From JAKORR01 sp964608495 (GTDB lineage Bacteria > Armatimonadota > Zipacnadia > Zipacnadales > FEN-943), in the NCBI GenBank assembly GCA_964608495.1, contig CAZSOQ010000001.1, positions 13,154 to 77,153 of the forward strand: a DNA stretch of 64,000 nt, written 5' to 3'. The notes under the pieces were generated by a model. It was not told where the DNA came from. It did no database searches and saw only the letters and a program-made list of their open reading frames with translations. This document shows positions 1 through 9,556 of this stretch, piece by piece. Position numbers and translations under genes: made by a program. Each line of letters opens with the position of its first letter. The stretch's first letter is position 1.

Positions 1-1
1 G

Positions 2-3000
2 CGGCCCAGGCCCAGGCTGGCCGACGGCACCCCGGTGCGGACGTGCGTGTACGGCTGGTACGAGCGGGAGTTCGAGGCGCCACGCGAGCTGGCCGGCAAG
101 CGCGTGCTGCTGAGCCTGGATTCGGTGCGCGCGATCGCCGAGGTGTGGCTGAACGGGGAGCAGGTGGGCCGGGCGCTCGAGTACGAGGGCGCGTGCTTCG
201 ACGTGACGGAGGACGTGCGGGTTGGTGAGCGCAACACGGTGGCTGTGCTGGTCACGTCGCTCAAGATTGACGGGGACGCCAAGGGCCTCGACCAGGACGT
301 GTGGCTCGAGGGCGTTCCGATGGGGATGCGCTTGGGCCGCGTGGGCCTCGTCCCGTCGGCGTCGCGGGGCAAGCTTGGCGTGAGGGCCGAGCTTGAGGGG
401 GGCGGCCCGGTCGAGGGGCTGCGGCTCGTGGCCGACTGCACGGGCTCGGGCGGCACGGCGAAGCGCCTCACCATGCCCCTGCGGGCCGCGGCGGCGGCCC
501 CGGGCAGCGTTGCGGCGGGCGCGACGCTGGCCGTCGGCGAGACGGCCTGGGCCGACGCGCACCCCTGGTCGCCCGACGATCCCTTCCTCTACACGGGCCG
601 GGTGGCGCTGGAGGACGCGGCCGGCAAGCTGCTGGACGAGCTGCCGCCCTTCCGCTTCGGGTTCAGGGACTTCGAGATCCGCGGCGGCGATCTGTACCTC
701 AACGGCAAGAAGACGCATCTGCATGGCCAGGCCTCGCCGCCCTTTTCCTATGCCGCATACAACACCGACCCCGAGTTCATCCGCCAATGGTTCGCGGACC
801 TCAGGCGCGCCGGCGGCAACACCGTGCGCGACTACAGCTACGGCCTGCAGACGGGCGAGCGGTTCTGGGCCAAGGACAATGTCTTCGGCGCGGCCGATGA
901 GATGGGCGTCATGTTCCTGGCCCATCTGCCGGACCTGCGCAACGTCCTGCCGGGTTGGGCCCGCGAGGCCGTGCGCGAGGGCTACGGGCGCCGGATCGCC
1001 AGCTACGTGTGGCGATACTGGAACCACCCCTGCGTCATCATGTGGCAGCAGGACTTCAACCTGGCAGCCTACACGGGCGACATCGCGCCCTTCATGCTCG
1101 ACACGGACTACTTCCCGGCCGAAGCGAGCTACGCCGAGCGCAAGCGGACTGCCGGCGAGGCCGAGGCGATGCTGCGGGACCTGGACCCCTCGCGGCCGGT
1201 GCTGCATCACGCCTCGGGGACGCTCGGCTCGATGTACACGACGATGACCTACCTGGGCTTCGGCATCCCCCTGCAGGAGCGTGAGGAGTGGCCGCTGTTG
1301 TGGAGCCGGCGGAAGCAGAAGCCGCTGATGATCATGGAGACCGGGTTTCCGTGCATCCTGTCCTACTACAAGACGCGCGCATGGGGTAAGACGCTGGCGG
1401 AGGTCTACGGCTCCGAGCCGCTGGTGGCCGAGTACACGGCGATGTACCTGGGCGAGCGGGCCTACGAGCTCGAGGGCGACGCCGCGATGGAGTACTACGA
1501 CCCGGCCAACTACAATCGCCGGACGGACCAGCTACGCCTGGGGCCGGCGTACCAGGCCCAGAAGGAGCTGTGGGCGACGAGCTGCCTGCGAAGCTGGCGG
1601 ACCTACGACCTGTCGGGCATCTTCCTGCACGTCGAGATCCGTGAGGGCTACAGGCAGGAGCCCGAGCAGGTCGGAGACAGGCCCCTCGATGCCCGGGCGC
1701 CGTACATGTACGTGGAGAAGCTGCCAGCCGAGGTCCTTCGCCCGTGGGAGACCTTCCCGATGCTGGCCGCGCTGCAGCGGGCGAACTGGCCGGTGATTGG
1801 GTACATCGGCGGGCCCGGCGACCGCTGGGTCACCAAGGACCACGCCTTCTATGCGGGCGAGACCGTGCGCAAGTCCGCGGTGTTCATCAGCGACCGCCAG
1901 TCGCCGGTGCGCGTGAGGGGAAGGTGGTGGGCCGAGACGCGCGGCTCGGCGGAGCCCCTGGCGGAGGGAAGGCTGGACCTCACGGTGCAGCCGGGAGAGA
2001 CGGTCTTCGCCGAGATCGCCTTCGGGGCGCCGCGCGTGTCGCAGCGCGCCACGGGGCGGATCGTGCTGAGGGCCAGAGCCTCCGACGACACGCGCATCGA
2101 GGACGAGTTCGCCTTCGAGACCTTCCCGCGCGCCCGGCGCATCGCGGCCGGACCCGCCTGCGTTCTGGTGCCCGGCGACGGGACTGCCGCGCGCCTGCTC
2201 GCTGTGGCCGGCGTGGACTTCAGCGTGTGGGACGGCCGAGGCCCGGTGCCGGAGGCGAAGCTGCTCGTGATCGGGCGGCGCGCCGGGGTCTGGAGCCGCA
2301 AGATCGAGGACGCGGTGCGCCGGGGGATGCGGGTCCTGTGCTTCGAGCAGGAGCGCGAGGCCCTGGGGCGCCTGCGGCTCGACGACGCGTGGGCCAGGCA
2401 CTGCTTCGTGAGCGCGCCGGAGCATCCCCTGCTCGCGGGCCTCGATGATAGGGACTTCGCGAGCTGGCGCGGCGACAGCAGCCTCACCGAGGCCTACCCG
2501 AACCCGGGGCTGGGCGATCCGCCGAAATGGCCCGAGGAGTTCTGGCACTGGGGCAACACCAACTGCGTGACCACCTACCCCATCGAGAAGCCGCAACGGC
2601 CGGGCTTCACGCCGCTGCTGAGCTGCGAATTCGACCTGCTCTACTCGCCGCTGGTCGAGTGGCGCCTGGGCGAGGGGCGCGTGCTCTTCTGCCAGCTCGA
2701 CGTGAGCGATCGGTACGGCGTGGACCCGGTGGCGACGCTGCTGGTGGAACGGATGCTCGACCTTTACGGCCCGGAGGCGCAGGCGGCTCTGGCCAGCTCC
2801 GTTGCCGTGGTCGGGGCAGAGGCGCCGGCGATGGCCCAGGCGCTCGGCATCGAGGCGCGGACCTTCCAGGCGCCGCCGCCGGCCGAGGAGCTTACGCGGA
2901 TCACGAACGCCGGAGGCGTGGCCCTTCTTCTCCACGATGTGGACCCGCAGGCGGCCTACGGCTGGGGCGCGGCCCTGGAGGCGGCGCGGCTGGCGAAGAC

Positions 3001-3352
3001 CGACCTGAGCGCCGCGGACCGGGCGGCGGTGCCGGGGCTATCGGACTCCGACCTGTTCTGGAAGCGGTTCGTGGACCTGCGCGTCCTGGCGGCCGGGCAG
3101 GAGGGTCTCATGGCCCCGCGGACGGGCGTGTTCGGGGTGCTGGCGCGGGGCGAGGGGAAGGTGCTCATCCTGCGCTTCGACCCGCTGGCCTTCGAGGACC
3201 CGCGGCAGCGGACCAAGGGCCTGCGCGTGGTGAGCCTGCTCCTCGGCGCGGCGGGCGTGCGGGCGCGGGTGTCACTGGTGGAGGACGCGGCGCCGGGGCC
3301 CTACGCCGAGGACGCCCTGGACTTCAACCCGCATCTGTACCGGCGCTGGTAG
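2..3352 (+). CDS. Glycoside hydrolase family 2-like protein, 5' end outside window
   Basis: The frame is open to the left edge, so the true start lies upstream; the first in-window start-like codon is a GTG at 35, used for numbering here. Residues 1-110 look like the GH2 jelly-roll sugar-binding domain, followed by an Ig-like sandwich to about 215 and a TIM barrel (about 216-560) beginning GGDLYLNGKK. The barrel has the GH2-like NHPCVIMW strand (330-337) and a nucleophile-like Glu in MIMETGFP (E435). Where GH2 enzymes have WxxxNE with the acid/base Glu, this protein reads WQQDFN (337-342), so the acid/base appears replaced. The C-terminal 400 residues look like a glutamine-amidotransferase-like or trimerisation-type fold, as in some beta-galactosidase relatives. 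It ends 47 bases from the convergent oxidoreductase gene. Substrate is unknown; the GH2-like fold is fairly sure and activity is uncertain. Confidence 0.82.
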   Translation, partial: RPRPRLADGTPVRTCVYGWYEREFEAPRELAGKRVLLSLDSVRAIAEVWLNGEQVGRALEYEGACFDVTEDVRVGERNTVAVLVTSLKIDGDAKGLDQDVWLEGVPMGMRLGRVGLVPSASRGKLGVRAELEGGGPVEGLRLVADCTGSGGTAKRLTMPLRAAAAAPGSVAAGATLAVGETAWADAHPWSPDDPFLYTGRVALEDAAGKLLDELPPFRFGFRDFEIRGGDLYLNGKKTHLHGQASPPFSYAAYNTDPEFIRQWFADLRRAGGNTVRDYSYGLQTGERFWAKDNVFGAADEMGVMFLAHLPDLRNVLPGWAREAVREGYGRRIASYVWRYWNHPCVIMWQQDFNLAAYTGDIAPFMLDTDYFPAEASYAERKRTAGEAEAMLRDLDPSRPVLHHASGTLGSMYTTMTYLGFGIPLQEREEWPLLWSRRKQKPLMIMETGFPCILSYYKTRAWGKTLAEVYGSEPLVAEYTAMYLGERAYELEGDAAMEYYDPANYNRRTDQLRLGPAYQAQKELWATSCLRSWRTYDLSGIFLHVEIREGYRQEPEQVGDRPLDARAPYMYVEKLPAEVLRPWETFPMLAALQRANWPVIGYIGGPGDRWVTKDHAFYAGETVRKSAVFISDRQSPVRVRGRWWAETRGSAEPLAEGRLDLTVQPGETVFAEIAFGAPRVSQRATGRIVLRARASDDTRIEDEFAFETFPRARRIAAGPACVLVPGDGTAARLLAVAGVDFSVWDGRGPVPEAKLLVIGRRAGVWSRKIEDAVRRGMRVLCFEQEREALGRLRLDDAWARHCFVSAPEHPLLAGLDDRDFASWRGDSSLTEAYPNPGLGDPPKWPEEFWHWGNTNCVTTYPIEKPQRPGFTPLLSCEFDLLYSPLVEWRLGEGRVLFCQLDVSDRYGVDPVATLLVERMLDLYGPEAQAALASSVAVVGAEAPAMAQALGIEARTFQAPPPAEELTRITNAGGVALLLHDVDPQAAYGWGAALEAARLAKTDLSAADRAAVPGLSDSDLFWKRFVDLRVLAAGQEGLMAPRTGVFGVLARGEGKVLILRFDPLAFEDPRQRTKGLRVVSLLLGAAGVRARVSLVEDAAPGPYAEDALDFNPHLYRRW

Positions 3353-3399
3353 CGTGGCCCGGCGGCTGGACGCGGGCGCCCAGCGGCGGCCGCCGGCCC

Positions 3400-4395
3400 T
3401 TACGGATACGTGGCCACCTTGACCGGCGCTCCGCCGCGGGCCGCCGACTCGACCACCGCGAAGCACGCCGCCATCGTGTTGAGGTTGTCGTGGCCGTCGG
3501 GCGCCGGGGTCTCGTCCCTCTGCACGGCCCTGACGAAGGCGGCCACCTCGCCGTCAATGGACGCCGGCAGGTCGGGCACCGGCAGCGGCTCGTAGGCCCA
3601 CTCGCTCTTGGGCTTGCTCGCCGTGCGGCAGACTTGACCGCTGAGCACGGTGCCCGCCGTCCCGTAGGCCGACAGGGTCGTGCGCCCAGGGCACTTGCAC
3701 CCGCTGGACACGAGCGCGCGTCCCAGGGCGCCCGACTCGAAGACCAGTTGGGCGACGATGCAGTCGTCCGTGGGCTGGTCCTCGAAGGCCAGATGGTTGG
3801 CGTAGGCGCTGACCTCGACGATGGTGCCCCCGACGAAGCGCGTCAGGTCCAGCGCGTGGCAGCCGCCCAGGAAGGGATGCCGGACCGCCGGATCGTTGCG
3901 CCAGTTGCCGGCGCCGCCCACGCCCTCCAGGTTGTTCCAGTACTCGGACTCGACGAAGAACAGCTCGCCCAGGTCCCCGGCGTCGAGGGCTTGCCTGACG
4001 GCCACGTACTGGGCGGCGTACCGGCAGCTCTGCCCGATCATGAGCTTGAGGCCCAGGCGATCGGCCGTCTCCACCATGCGCAGGCACTCCTCCCACGTGG
4101 GGGCCATGGGCTTCTCGCACAGCACGTGCCTGCCGGCTTCGAGCGCGGCGATGGTCAGAGGCGCGTGGAAATGGTCGGGCGTGACCACGTTGATCACGTC
4201 CAGATCGTCGCGCTGGATCAGCTCCTCGGCGCTGGTGGTGACGAAGCGGGCCCCGGTCTCAGCCGCCAGCCGGTGAAGGGCCTCCTCGTTGGTGTCACAA
4301 AGGGCCACCAGTTCGGCGTCCGGATTGTTGGCGTAGGCGCGGGCGTGGGCTGCTCCCATGCGCAGGCCGATAACGCCGGCTCTCAGCTTGGTCAT
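3400..4395 (-). CDS. Gfo/Idh/MocA family oxidoreductase
   Basis: Predicted cytosolic NAD(P)-dependent sugar or inositol-type dehydrogenase of 331 residues, the usual length for the family. The N-terminus (AGVIGLRMGAAH) is the Rossmann dinucleotide-binding loop. CEKPMA is the family's EKP motif, and GGCHALDL carries the catalytic-type His. The ATG at 4395 is chosen because GTAAGGAGG sits seven bases upstream and the Rossmann fold starts right after it; a longer reading frame upstream lacks a plausible start. It is divergent from the sialidase-like gene with 275 bases between them, in which I see no clear promoter. Members commonly oxidise or epimerise sugars released by neighbouring hydrolases, but the substrate cannot be read from sequence. 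Confidence 0.92.
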   Translation of the reverse strand: MTKLRAGVIGLRMGAAHARAYANNPDAELVALCDTNEEALHRLAAETGARFVTTSAEELIQRDDLDVINVVTPDHFHAPLTIAALEAGRHVLCEKPMAPTWEECLRMVETADRLGLKLMIGQSCRYAAQYVAVRQALDAGDLGELFFVESEYWNNLEGVGGAGNWRNDPAVRHPFLGGCHALDLTRFVGGTIVEVSAYANHLAFEDQPTDDCIVAQLVFESGALGRALVSSGCKCPGRTTLSAYGTAGTVLSGQVCRTASKPKSEWAYEPLPVPDLPASIDGEVAAFVRAVQRDETPAPDGHDNLNTMAACFAVVESAARGGAPVKVATYP

Positions 4396-4670
4396 GGCGG
4401 GCCTCCTTACTGCTGACGGTCGGTGCCCCCGCGCCCAGGGACGGAGCGCGGGCGGGCCGATCGGCATGGCAATCCGTGGGCGGCGTAAGGGCCGACCCAC
4501 GGGAGCGGCGCCTTCGCGGCGCGAGCGCGATGTCCTCCCGGCGCTTCGGCCTCGTGCTCCGGGGGAGGTCGCGGCGCCCCGGCGACAGAAGGACCGGGGG
4601 CCGCCGTCATGAACCCTCGCCCTCGTCCCGCACGCGCGGGAACCACCCCTGCCGGCGGAGGCGCCAGCCC

Positions 4671-5927
4671 ATGGCCCTGAGAGTAAAGGTCCGCAAGGAG
4701 CTGCACATCAAGGCTCCCGATCCGCATATCGCGGTCTACGCCCACAACCCCACCTATGTGAGCCCCAGGGGCGTCGCCCTGATCGAGGCGGCGAAGGAAG
4801 AGGCGCGCACGCCCGCCGGGCGCTACTACGACCGGCGGATCTACCGCCGGCGCTCCGAGGACAACGGGCGCACCTCGGCCGACGAGCCGCCGCTGTCGGT
4901 GAAGACCGATGAGGACATCGAGCGCGGCGGGGAGTGTCGCACGGTGCCCATGCACTTCCTCGACCCCGACAACGGTCTGCTCCTCGCGGTGCACACGGTG
5001 CACGAGCGCGCGGGGACCGACACGGGGTTCGACTCCGCCGGGGACCTGTCCTCGCGCACCCAGCGGCTGCGCCACGAGGTATCGCGCGACGAGGGGCGCA
5101 CGTGGGAGGACCTGGGGCTCATTGTGATGTCCGGCGATGAGTATGACGAGACGCACTGGGGGCCGGGCCTGTGGTACGGCAGGAACGGCGCACACGCGGA
5201 CATGCCGCCCTGGGTCAAGCTCCCGGACGGAACGGTCGTGTGGGGCCTCAGCCTTCAGCCGGTGGACGAGAGGGGCGAGCTGTACAGCCCCTACGGCGGC
5301 TACTTCCTCGAGGTGGCCGCGATGCGTGGGCGATGGCGCGAGGACCTGTCGGGCCTGGCCTGGGAGATGGGCGAGACGATCAGGGTCGGGCCGGAGGAGT
5401 CCTCGGTGGGCTGCTGCGAGCCGGCCATGGCGCACCTGGGCGGCGAGCGGCTGTTCGTGACGATGCGCTGCCAGGGCGACGAAGGCAAAGGCTTCCCGAG
5501 CCTGAAGTTCACGAGCCTGTCGGAGGACGGGGGCCTGACGTGGTCGAGGCCCGTGCCCCTGCGCTACGACGACGGTGAGCTGGTGCACTCGCCGGCATCG
5601 CTGGCGGAGTTCGTGCGGCCGAGCTGGTCGGATCGGCTGTACTGGATCGCCAATGTCAGCCCGGAGCCGGTGTACTTCCAGACGCCGCGGTACCCGCTGT
5701 ACATCGGGGAGGTAGACCAGGACAGGCTGTGCCTGATCAGGGAGTCGCTGCGGGTGATTGACGACTGGCGGGAAGGGCTGCCCAGGGACGTGCGGTTCAC
5801 CAACTGGGGGAGCTACGAGGACCGCGAGACAGGGGAGATCGTGCTGACCCTGCCGGAGGAGCCGAAGGTGAGCTGGGAGGACCTCACGTCGGATTGCTAC
5901 AGGTACCGCATCGAGGTGGAGGAGTAG
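4671..5927 (+). CDS. Sialidase-like BNR/Asp-box protein
   Basis: A 418-residue protein of the exo-alpha-sialidase (neuraminidase) beta-propeller type. Asp-box repeats (SxDxGxTW) are visible at 137-148 (VSRDEGRTWEDL) and 283-294 (LSEDGGLTWSRP), and a degenerate one at 62-68 (SEDNGRT). I see no signal peptide, so it may be cytosolic or exported by another route. The ATG at 4671 follows a GGAGG (4657-4661) at nine bases; the open frame extends further upstream, but its arginine-rich composition there is not protein-like. Many environmental bacteria carry such propellers with unknown glycan specificity, so true sialidase activity is not assured. The catalytic Arg triad was not mapped. Confidence 0.82.
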   Translation: MALRVKVRKELHIKAPDPHIAVYAHNPTYVSPRGVALIEAAKEEARTPAGRYYDRRIYRRRSEDNGRTSADEPPLSVKTDEDIERGGECRTVPMHFLDPDNGLLLAVHTVHERAGTDTGFDSAGDLSSRTQRLRHEVSRDEGRTWEDLGLIVMSGDEYDETHWGPGLWYGRNGAHADMPPWVKLPDGTVVWGLSLQPVDERGELYSPYGGYFLEVAAMRGRWREDLSGLAWEMGETIRVGPEESSVGCCEPAMAHLGGERLFVTMRCQGDEGKGFPSLKFTSLSEDGGLTWSRPVPLRYDDGELVHSPASLAEFVRPSWSDRLYWIANVSPEPVYFQTPRYPLYIGEVDQDRLCLIRESLRVIDDWREGLPRDVRFTNWGSYEDRETGEIVLTLPEEPKVSWEDLTSDCYRYRIEVEE

Positions 5928-6120
5928 TGATCGGTCCGTTGTACTTGCGGGTTGGCCGGAGGCCATGCCCGCGGGGGTGGATGGTGGTGTGGTCCGTCGG
6001 GCCACCGCAGGGCTACTGCTGCAGGCGCGCCACGAGGGGACCACAGCAGCGCCACCACCGCAGGCGCCTCGGCTTGTGGCACGAACCGCGCGCGGCCCCT
6101 TGCGTCTTGAGGTTATGAGG

Positions 6121-6137
6121 GGTGAAACGGGTTCACC
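6121..6137. promoter_or_regulatory. Palindrome, candidate operator
   Basis: GGTGAA and TTCACC form a perfect 6-base inverted repeat around ACGGG, 60 bases upstream of the promoter at 6197-6224. Its size and symmetry suit a dimeric repressor or activator. No regulator gene is in the window, so this rests on symmetry alone. Confidence 0.3.
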
Positions 6138-6196
6138 ACCTGTGCGGTTGTTCAAGGCTCTTTGTATGCCTTCTCGTCAGTTTATGTGTGCCAAAT

Positions 6197-6224
6197 TTGA
6201 CATTACGTTAACTCCTGTTATGGG
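6197..6224 (+). promoter_or_regulatory. Candidate sigma70 promoter for the GxGYxYP gene
   Basis: A perfect TTGACA (6197-6202), a 16-base spacer and TATGGG (6219-6224) preceded by TGT, which makes an extended -10. It sits in the only AT-rich patch of the area and points to the gene starting at 6500, leaving a 5' leader of about 270 bases. Confidence 0.45.
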
Positions 6225-6499
6225 ACCCAGCAGGGCTGAAGCGGCCAATACGGGTGTGGTGGTCAGACGAGATATGTTTCTGTGGCTGAGACTTGTCCGC
6301 GCGGACCGGCACCCTTCGCTATCCTTCCCAGCCCTTTGCAAGCACGTGCAGGGACCGCCGCGTCGCAGTGGCCTCGCGGTGCGCGCTCGGGCAGGTCTGC
6401 GGGGCGCGCGGGGCGAAGCTGCGTCCCACGGGGCGGCCGGCGGCTGGGTGAGGGACCGGTGATCGGCCCGCCCTGATCTGTAGAGAGGTGCGGCCAATC

Positions 6500-9412
6500 G
6501 TGCGACTCGCCATGGCTCTACTGTGCTTGCCCGCGGCGGTGAACGCGGCGCCGAAGATCGCGATCTTCAGCGAACCGGACTTCCCCTACTACATGGCTGA
6601 CGGCAAGGACGGCCCGCGGCTCTTCCAGGACCTGTACCAGGCCGTGGGCTTCGAGGCCGACCTGCTGTCGGCTCGGGAGCTGGCCGACCCCGCGAGGTTC
6701 AACGCGGGGGCCTACGCGGCCCTCGTGCACGTCTACGGCAACACGTTCCCGCTGGAGGCCTTGGAGAACCTGGTCGCCTTCCACAAGGCGGGCGGCTGCC
6801 TGATCCTCGTCAGCGGCGTGCCCTTCTGCCACCCCGTCGTGGCTAGCGGCGCTTCGGGGTGGGCCTTCGAGGGCGGCGGCCGCAGCGGGCGCGTGGTGGG
6901 GCAGGTCCACTCCGGCCGCGCGGCCTTCCGCCTTCACCATCCGCGCGAGGACGGCTGGACCGGCCCCGCCTGCGCGAGGCTCGCGGTGAAGCCGGGCGAG
7001 ACCTATGTGGTGGGCGGATGGGCGAAGGTCGAGCAGGTGATGCCCGCCCATGAGAAGAGCGTCATCTACCTGCGTTTCTTCAATGCGGACGGGGAGTTCA
7101 TCGGGCAGGCGGGCCCGGCGATGCCTCACCAGGTCTGCGACTGGACGCGCCTCGAGCAGGAGGTCACGGTGCCGGAGGGCGCGGCGACGGCCGATGTGTC
7201 GCCCCAGCTCTGGTCGCCCCAGGGCGAGCTGCTGCTGGACGACCTGTTCCTGTTCCGCGGCGGCGAGAGAGGCGAGAACCTGGCGCCCAACCCGTCGTTC
7301 GAGGAGCCGGGCGGCGGCTGGGTGGACCTGGGCCACGACGGCAAGTACCAGACGCATGACCAGGGCATCGGCACGGGCGGGTTCCTCAACACCGAGAACC
7401 CCGGCGACTTCAGCCTGACCAGCGCCGGGAAGAGCATCGGGCTGGACGTCTTCCGGTGGAATCTGCTGCCCGGCCCGGGCTTTGCGCAGACGCTGGCCGC
7501 TTCGAGCCTGCCGCCGGAGGATGAGGTCAGGCCGCTGGTGTCCCTGGTGCGACCCGACACGGGTGCGCCCAGCGACGTGCACCCGGCGGTGATGATCGCC
7601 CACCAGTGCGGCGAGTTCAAGGGCGCCGTAGACGTGTGGTGCCGAAGCCACTGCGCCCCGCTCGACGGGCGGCCTCTCTATCACGTCGTTCTCAAGTCAA
7701 CGATCGAGGTGTTCCGGACGAAGGGCCTGCTGTCCCAGGCCGAGGCCGGGGCGCGGGCAGCGGAGGTGGACAAGACTGTGGGCACCGGCGAGAAGGTCTA
7801 CAGGCCTGTTGCGGAGCCGCGCCCCTTCGACACGCCCTGGCCGCGCTCGAAGAAGCCGGCGGAAACCATCCTCGTGTGCGATGTCTCGCAGGCGCCCCCG
7901 GACGAGGAGTTCGCGCTGGCGGTGCTTCAGGGGCTGGTGAACCGCGAGCTGCCGCGGCTGTACCTCGTCCACAGTCGCTATGCCGAGCAGGACCGGCAGT
8001 GGCTGGCGGAGCTGGAGTTCGAGGGCCTGAAGACCCAGCCGATCAGCCCCGAGGAGGCCTGGCACCGGTTCGGCGACGCGGCCAAGGGCGTCGTCCTGTA
8101 CGACCGGGCGATCCTGGAGGAGATCGGGGCCTATCACGCGGACCGTCTGAACCTGACGAACGTGATCCTGATGGTGTGTGGGTTGAACGACGCTGTGCCC
8201 AGGGCCGTCGGCGCGGACGAGATGGTGTCCTCGCCGCAGCCCGTGGTGCTGGACACGCGGGGCAAGTGGCAGACGCCCTACGATATGTACCGCTGGGCCT
8301 ATGAGAACCTGTGGCCGCGGATGAACCACCACATCCTCGCCACGCTCTACCCGGGCATCTTCTACCTGACCGACTACCTGGTCGAGCACCGCATCTTCAC
8401 CTTCTGGTTCGGCTCGGAGCGCACGCTGCGCGAGCAGGAGATGCTGGAGACCATCCTGGCCTCCACGCCGCCGAACACGCCCATCATCGGCTGGTGGTTC
8501 TGCTGGATGCCCAACGTCCAGGACCCGTCGCACCGGGCGGCGGACTGCGTGGGCGAGGGCCCGGGTGTGCAGATGGGCTCGTCGTTCGCCAAGTTCCTGA
8601 CGCCCTCGCACGAGTGCACGAACCTGAGTGTCCACTCGGGGATGCCGCTGATGGGGTACAAGCACAAGCCGGTGAGCAATCCCGTGGAGCTCGACCGGTC
8701 GAAGGTGTACTACAGCTTCATCATGTCCGACGGGGACAACCTCGGCGAATGTCTGATGATGCGGCGGCGCCAGGCCCGGTGGGACGTGCCGCAGCGGGGG
8801 CAGGTGCCGGTGGGGTGGTCGTTCGCGCCCGCGGCGGCGGTGCTCGCGCCGCCGGTGCTGAACTACTACCTGCGCACGGCCACCGAGGCGGACCTGCTGG
8901 CCGGCGGCCTCGGGATAGCCTACACGCAGCCGGACCAGTACGCGACGGCCTTCGGCGACGAGCGCGACCGGATCTTCGCCGAGTACGCGCGGATGACGGC
9001 GGATGCCCTGGCGCCGCTGGATACGGGAGCCCTGTGGCTCATCGGCGGCTCCAGGGCGAACGTCAGCCGCTACGCCGAGGCGGGCCCGCCCCTGCGCGCC
9101 CTGTTCCCTGACTACGGGACGGGCACGAAGCGCTCCTACGAGAGCGTGACCTACATGGACGCAAAGGACGTGGCGGTCTTCCGGGCGGTCACGGGCTGGG
9201 GCGGCGGTGAGCGATACGCGGACCGGCTGGTGCGCGAGATCCAGGGAGCCTCCGACGGCGTGCGGCCGGCCTTCCTGCACGTGTTCCTGCTCAACTGGGG
9301 CACGGACCTGCCCGCCCTGCAGGAGGTCATGAGCCGGCTGGGCGATGGGTACGTGTGCGTGAGGCCCGACGAGCTGGAGAGGCTGTTCCGCGAGGCCCGA
9401 GCAGCCAGGTAG
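6500..9412 (+). CDS. Secreted GxGYxYP-type glycoside hydrolase-like protein
   Basis: A 970-residue exported protein. The start is taken as GTG 6500 after GAGAGG, giving a short signal peptide (MRLAMALLCLPAAVNA); ATG 6512 or GTG 6488 are alternatives. Residues about 18-115 resemble a glutamine-amidotransferase/ThuA-like fold. A carbohydrate-binding-like beta domain follows (about 120-270), with a typical LLDDLFLF strand. From about 450 the sequence matches the GxGYxYP family: ALAVLQGLVNRELPRLYLV is like its N-terminal domain and FIMSDGDNLGECLM like its conserved SDGDN motif. The family's eponymous motif is degenerate here (GLGIAYTQP). Activity of the family is poorly known; it is usually found among polysaccharide-degrading genes. 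It lies downstream of a candidate promoter and an operator-like palindrome. Confidence 0.78.
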   Translation: MRLAMALLCLPAAVNAAPKIAIFSEPDFPYYMADGKDGPRLFQDLYQAVGFEADLLSARELADPARFNAGAYAALVHVYGNTFPLEALENLVAFHKAGGCLILVSGVPFCHPVVASGASGWAFEGGGRSGRVVGQVHSGRAAFRLHHPREDGWTGPACARLAVKPGETYVVGGWAKVEQVMPAHEKSVIYLRFFNADGEFIGQAGPAMPHQVCDWTRLEQEVTVPEGAATADVSPQLWSPQGELLLDDLFLFRGGERGENLAPNPSFEEPGGGWVDLGHDGKYQTHDQGIGTGGFLNTENPGDFSLTSAGKSIGLDVFRWNLLPGPGFAQTLAASSLPPEDEVRPLVSLVRPDTGAPSDVHPAVMIAHQCGEFKGAVDVWCRSHCAPLDGRPLYHVVLKSTIEVFRTKGLLSQAEAGARAAEVDKTVGTGEKVYRPVAEPRPFDTPWPRSKKPAETILVCDVSQAPPDEEFALAVLQGLVNRELPRLYLVHSRYAEQDRQWLAELEFEGLKTQPISPEEAWHRFGDAAKGVVLYDRAILEEIGAYHADRLNLTNVILMVCGLNDAVPRAVGADEMVSSPQPVVLDTRGKWQTPYDMYRWAYENLWPRMNHHILATLYPGIFYLTDYLVEHRIFTFWFGSERTLREQEMLETILASTPPNTPIIGWWFCWMPNVQDPSHRAADCVGEGPGVQMGSSFAKFLTPSHECTNLSVHSGMPLMGYKHKPVSNPVELDRSKVYYSFIMSDGDNLGECLMMRRRQARWDVPQRGQVPVGWSFAPAAAVLAPPVLNYYLRTATEADLLAGGLGIAYTQPDQYATAFGDERDRIFAEYARMTADALAPLDTGALWLIGGSRANVSRYAEAGPPLRALFPDYGTGTKRSYESVTYMDAKDVAVFRAVTGWGGGERYADRLVREIQGASDGVRPAFLHVFLLNWGTDLPALQEVMSRLGDGYVCVRPDELERLFREARAAR

Positions 9413-9447
9413 TGCTGCCGTGATGCCAGGGCACCCGGAAGGCACCA

Positions 9448-9464
9448 GGACGCGATCTGCGTCC
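9448..9464 (+). terminator. Stem-loop after the GxGYxYP gene
   Basis: GGACGC-GATCT-GCGTCC is a perfect 6-base stem with a 5-base loop, 36 bases past the stop codon. No T-run follows, so it is at best a weak terminator or RNA 3' end structure. Confidence 0.25.
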
Positions 9465-9556
9465 CGCGCGACTCGATCGGCCATGGGAGCGCGAGCCGCC
9501 CGCCGAGGCGCGGGGAGAGGGAGATGACCCGATGGCGCTGACAGGGAAGTGCGGCG

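Larger units (their letters stand above)
5928..6499. other. Intergenic region with low-GC promoter island
   Basis: A 572-base gene-free stretch between the sialidase-like and GxGYxYP genes. Its middle (about 6100-6300) is clearly more AT-rich than the surroundings. It holds a perfect-arm palindrome at 6121-6137 and a sigma70-like promoter at 6197-6224, both listed separately. I see no RNA gene or intact small ORF in it. Confidence 0.6.
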
